Origin: Rhizobium esperanzae
Lineage (GTDB): Bacteria > Pseudomonadota > Alphaproteobacteria > Rhizobiales > Rhizobiaceae
Reading direction: 5' to 3'
DNA: 64,000 bases
Assembly: GCF_002204185.1 (NCBI RefSeq)
Contig: NZ_MXPU01000014.1
Coordinates: forward strand, 1 to 64,000
This document shows positions 60,867 to 64,000 of this stretch, in pieces (position 1 is the stretch's first letter; every line of letters starts with the position of its first letter). Below the pieces are notes generated by a model. The model searched no databases, was not told the origin of the DNA, and saw only the letters and a list, made by a program, of their open reading frames with translations. The position numbers and the translations under genes were made by a program.

Positions 60867-62420
60867 ATGGGCAGCGAGATAACAGTCAGAATGGTAGATG
60901 TCGCCAAGGCGTTCGGGGAGACGAAGGCACTCAAGAAGTGCGACTTCGAGGCCCGCGCCGGGGAGGTGCACGCCATCGTTGGCGAAAACGGCAGCGGCAA
61001 GAGCACGATGGCCAAGATCATGTCGGGCGTTTTGCACCCGGACGCAGGCAAGGTCACGATCCTGGGTGAAAAGGTTGCCTCGCCCGTCGACGCCAAGCGG
61101 GTTGGCCTGACCACCATCTTCCAAGAAGTCCTGGTTGCTGACGAGGCTAGCGTATTCGAGAACCTCTATGTCGGTCGTGACGGTGTCTTTCGTTCGCAGT
61201 CGACCGGCGATCGGCGGAGCGAAGCAGCTGAAATCCTGGCGCGGCTCGTTGGAAAATCCGTAGACCTCGATCAACTGGCAGGCAGCCTGCCGCTCAGCAT
61301 CAAACAGTGGATCGTCATCGCACGGGCTATTCTTCGCAGGCCGCAGGTGCTGATCCTCGACGAATCTTCGGCCGCGCTCGACCTCGACTCGACCCTCCGG
61401 CTCCACGCGGAAATCGACCGCCTTCGTGCCGAGGGCGCGACGATCCTCATCGTAACCCACCGGATCGCGGAACTCGTGCGTATCGCCGACCGTGCGACGA
61501 TCCTGCGTGATGGGATAACTGTCGGTACGCTCGGAAAGGATGAGATTACCGAGGAAAACCTGCTGTCCATGATGACGCCGGCAGATCGGCGCGCCAGCGA
61601 TGCGACAGAATACGCCTCCCGAAAGAAGGCGCTATCGGCCCCTCTCATACTAACCGCGACGGGTCTCGCCGCGCACAGGTCGGCGCGCCTATTCGATTTC
61701 GACCTTCCCAAGGGGAGCATCGTCGGCGTAGCCGGGCTTGATGGGCAGGGGCAGGACGCTTTTATCCGCGTCTTGGCCGGCATCATCCAGCCGTTCGGTG
61801 GCGAGGTGAAGGTCCGCTCGGTTGATACGGACAAGATGATCGCGCTGCAATCGCTCGACGATGCGGCGAAGCTCGGTGTTTCCTACGTCTCCGGGGATCG
61901 CAAGCGCGAGGGTATCTTCCCGCAACAAAGCATCTTCGAAAACCTCGCCATCGGTGTCTACAGGAAGACGCTCGGACCCCTGGGCGTGATCCGCAAGCCC
62001 GCGCTGAAATCCATGTTTAAGCGCGAAGTGGATCGTCTGCGCATCAAGATCGGCAGCCCGTCGAACAGGATCACCTCACTGTCGGGCGGCAACCAGCAGA
62101 AGGTGCTTATCGGGCGCGCCTTCGCAAACGATCCCCAAGTCATCCTCCTGAATGACCCCGCGCGCGGTGTCGATCTCGGCACTAAGCGTGACCTCTACCG
62201 GGAGTTACGTCTGTTCGCTGAAAAAGGCGGCAGTGTCATCTACGTCTCGAGTGAGATCGAGGAGTTCATCGGGTTTGCCGATCGCGTCGACGTGTTCTTC
62301 GGGGGAACGTTGTTTCGATCCCTGACCGGCGAGGAAATCGCCGAGGCACCAATCCTCGCCGCTATGTTCGGGAAAGCCCGGGACGCTTCCGTTGATTTCG
62401 ATCTGGAAAGGACCGCATGA
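60867..62420 (+). CDS. CUT2 ABC transporter, double ATPase with degenerate second site
   Basis: A 517-residue RbsA-type ATPase. Domain 1: GENGSGKST, signature LSIKQWIVIARA (divergent) and LILDESSAALD. Domain 2: Walker A replaced by GLDGQGQDAFI, a normal LSGGNQQKVLIGRA, but Walker B VILLNDPARGVD with Asp in place of the catalytic Glu. Loss of residues in domain 2 is common to the family, yet the Asp change is an extra step. Start ATG 60867 is behind GGGAGG. It overlaps the permease start by 4 bases. Confidence 0.9.
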   Translation: MGSEITVRMVDVAKAFGETKALKKCDFEARAGEVHAIVGENGSGKSTMAKIMSGVLHPDAGKVTILGEKVASPVDAKRVGLTTIFQEVLVADEASVFENLYVGRDGVFRSQSTGDRRSEAAEILARLVGKSVDLDQLAGSLPLSIKQWIVIARAILRRPQVLILDESSAALDLDSTLRLHAEIDRLRAEGATILIVTHRIAELVRIADRATILRDGITVGTLGKDEITEENLLSMMTPADRRASDATEYASRKKALSAPLILTATGLAAHRSARLFDFDLPKGSIVGVAGLDGQGQDAFIRVLAGIIQPFGGEVKVRSVDTDKMIALQSLDDAAKLGVSYVSGDRKREGIFPQQSIFENLAIGVYRKTLGPLGVIRKPALKSMFKREVDRLRIKIGSPSNRITSLSGGNQQKVLIGRAFANDPQVILLNDPARGVDLGTKRDLYRELRLFAEKGGSVIYVSSEIEEFIGFADRVDVFFGGTLFRSLTGEEIAEAPILAAMFGKARDASVDFDLERTA

Positions 62421-63391
62421 TGTCCGTAACCGCTTTCCGTCAAGTCACGCAGGACCGCTCGTTGTTCGTTCCGGCCGGGCTTTTCCTCGTCCTCCTTTGC
62501 GCTGTCGCCTTCCGGGGCCAGGGTCTGTTCACGAACAATGGTCTGGCCGGAGCCATTCTGGTTGCAACGCCGCTGATCCTGACCACGCTCGCGATAACAC
62601 CGATCGTCATGGCGGGCCGCGGAGCGGTGGACCTTTCCGTGGGCCCGCTCATGGGCTTCGTCAACGTCACGCTCATTACGTGGCTGGTCGGCAACGGCAT
62701 CACGCACCCGTTGGCCATCATTGCCTGGGCGGTGGGATTGGGAGCAGCGTTCCAGCTGGTGCAAGCACTTGTGATCATCTATGTGCGCGTCGCGCCCATC
62801 ATCGTCACGCTCTCCGGTTTCCTCGTTCTGTCGGGCGTCAACCTGATGGTCATGTCGCGTCCCGGCGGTGTCGCTCCAGACTGGATGCTAAGCTGGGGCG
62901 CGGGAACGAGCATATTTTCGCCTGTCCTGTTGCTTCTGCTCGGCGCTTTCGCAATCTGGGGCGTCCTGAGGGGCACGATGTTTTACCGCAACCTGCGGAT
63001 GACAGGCGCTGACGAGCGGATGGCCTATACCAGCGGTGTGCAGGTCGACGTCGTGCGCATCATCGCCCATACGGTCGGCGGCGTTTTTGCCGGGCTGGCC
63101 GCATTGAGCTACACCGCGCTGATCTCATCCGGCGACCCGACCCAGGGCAGCACCTACACGCTGCAAGCGGTGACGGCGCTGGTCCTTGGCGGAGCTAGTC
63201 TCTCCGGGGGCCGCGGCGGTGCGCTCGGCTCGACGCTCGGCGCGATCAACATGTTCCTCATCTCGTATCTTCTGTCCACTTTCAACTTCGGGACGGTTTC
63301 CGGCTTCGTCACGCAAATGGCCTTTGGCCTGATCCTCGTTGGGTCACTTCTCGTGAACGTCTTCGTCATCAGCCGCCGCACTGTCGCGTGA
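62417..63391 (+). CDS. CUT2 ABC transporter, first permease
   Basis: A 324-residue RbsC-type permease. MAGRGAVDLSVGPLMGFVNV and LQAVTALVLGGASLSGGRGG are the diagnostic stretches. It is the first of two different permeases in this operon, suggesting a heterodimeric membrane channel, unlike the homodimers of the other three transporters. Confidence 0.92.
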   Translation: MMSVTAFRQVTQDRSLFVPAGLFLVLLCAVAFRGQGLFTNNGLAGAILVATPLILTTLAITPIVMAGRGAVDLSVGPLMGFVNVTLITWLVGNGITHPLAIIAWAVGLGAAFQLVQALVIIYVRVAPIIVTLSGFLVLSGVNLMVMSRPGGVAPDWMLSWGAGTSIFSPVLLLLLGAFAIWGVLRGTMFYRNLRMTGADERMAYTSGVQVDVVRIIAHTVGGVFAGLAALSYTALISSGDPTQGSTYTLQAVTALVLGGASLSGGRGGALGSTLGAINMFLISYLLSTFNFGTVSGFVTQMAFGLILVGSLLVNVFVISRRTVA

Positions 63392-63402
63392 GGAGTAAGG
63401 AA

Positions 63403-64000
63403 ATGATCTCCACTGTCTTGAACACAGAAATCGGCGCGACCCGTGGCGCCAGCCCTTTGCGCAAGCACAAGAGTATTTCGATCGGCTTCTGTCTCCTTGC
63501 GTGTCTGCTCATTCTTGGAGCCCTGCTCGTGCCGGGCTTCGTGTCGCCGCAGAACGCGCGATCGATCCTCCTTCTCGCCGCCTTCCTTGGGCTGGCGTCT
63601 GTTGGGCAGACGCTCTGCGCGCTCGTTGGAGCGCTGGATCTTTCCATCCCATACATCATCGGTGGCGCCAATATCCTGCTTCCAAGCCTCATGGTGGCGG
63701 GTCTTCCCGCCCCCGTCGCCATGATCGTCGTGCTTCTCCTTGGCATTTTGGTCGGGGCTTGCAACGGCGCCCTCAGCTTCCGGCTGCAGGGTCAGGCGCT
63801 GATCATGTCGCTCGGTCTTGGTTTTGCCGCCGTCGGGGCGGTCCAGATCTACACCTCGCTCGGATCGCAGTTCGGCGGTACCGTCTTTGCGCCCGTCCCC
63901 GGATGGCTTCGCAACCTTTCGGCGTTCAATGGCAGGTTCTTCGGTCTGCCGTTTCCACCGGTTATCGTCATATGGGCTTTCATCGCCGTCGCTCTGGGCT
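63403..64000 (+). CDS. CUT2 ABC transporter, second permease, N-terminal part
   Basis: The frame is open from ATG 63403 (MISTVLNTEIGATRG) to the right edge, about 199 codons, so the gene continues outside. A cytoplasmic N-terminus of about 25 residues is followed by spans such as IGFCLLACLLILGALLVPGF. The family motif appears as ALVGALDLSIPYIIGGANIL. AGGAGTAAGG lies just upstream and the start follows the first permease by 11 bases. It differs clearly from the first permease in sequence, so it is not a recent duplicate. Confidence 0.88.
   Translation, partial: MISTVLNTEIGATRGASPLRKHKSISIGFCLLACLLILGALLVPGFVSPQNARSILLLAAFLGLASVGQTLCALVGALDLSIPYIIGGANILLPSLMVAGLPAPVAMIVVLLLGILVGACNGALSFRLQGQALIMSLGLGFAAVGAVQIYTSLGSQFGGTVFAPVPGWLRNLSAFNGRFFGLPFPPVIVIWAFIAVALG

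Noticed and set aside
1..64000. CRISPR arrays, tRNA, rRNA, riboswitches, replication origin
   Set aside because: No regularly spaced direct repeats of CRISPR length, no cloverleaf-like or rRNA sequence and no repABC-type genes were seen on reading; the short GGTAT repeats are 7-bp-spaced operators, not CRISPR.

Overview
The window looks like an accessory replicon (large plasmid or chromid) of a Rhizobiales alphaproteobacterium such as Rhizobium, Agrobacterium or Sinorhizobium. Evidence: two SyrB-like rhizobial regulators in tandem, four ribose-type (CUT2) sugar ABC transporters within about 55 kb, EryH/EryI-type tetrose phosphate isomerases, many GntR/LysR/DeoR regulators and high-GC coding. 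No rRNA, tRNA, CRISPR array or replication origin was seen. The placement is inference; no taxonomic marker gene is present.

Layout. 1-4.7 kb: an IS66-family element enters from the left and has cut an mcrC restriction gene, leaving only its 3' end. Next come a UvrD/HelD-type helicase carrying an internal nuclease-like insert and, convergently, a phospholipase D-type nuclease: a defence-island remnant. 5.4-6.8 kb: two SyrB-like genes. 7.1-8.3 kb: serA. 9.7-18.9 kb, minus strand: a catabolic operon (sugar-binding protein, ATPase, permease, epimerase, GntR regulator, isopropylmalate/tartrate dehydrogenase-like enzyme, monooxygenase-fold protein, HAD hydrolase, aldehyde dehydrogenase, broken four-carbon acid kinase) with a perfect 14-bp palindrome upstream.

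19.2-39.7 kb: the most interesting region. It holds tkt-fbp-fba-eryH-rpiB(eryI), a divergent FCD-type GntR regulator, an SDR, a DUF1537 sugar-acid kinase, a BKACE (DUF849) enzyme, a CUT2 transporter, three aldo/keto reductases, a RuBisCO-like protein, a Sua5-type protein and an MBL-fold lactonase-like enzyme. A GGTATGACC-centred operator, often with extra GGTAT half-sites every 7 bp, sits before the tkt operon, before the GntR gene, between the SDR and kinase genes, before the transporter and before the last reductase. These units are therefore probably one regulon. The enzymes suggest oxidation of an aldose to an acid, phosphorylation, a RuBisCO-like step, and conversion of a tetrulose phosphate to erythrose 4-phosphate, which the Calvin-cycle-like aldolase/phosphatase/transketolase set can absorb. 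This resembles the known D-apionate pathways, but the substrate is unproven.

40.2-45.9 kb: DeoR, a RibD-like reductase, three SDRs and a LysR. 46.2-55.6 kb: a dipeptidase-cupin-cupin-transporter-araD-araB operon followed by a LysR gene. 56.0-64.0 kb: a GntR gene, then a beta-hydroxyacid dehydrogenase, a carboxymuconolactone decarboxylase-like protein, a small unknown protein, an alpha/beta hydrolase and a fourth CUT2 transporter running off the right edge. Two identical 19-bp GntR-type operators lie before the first two of these genes.
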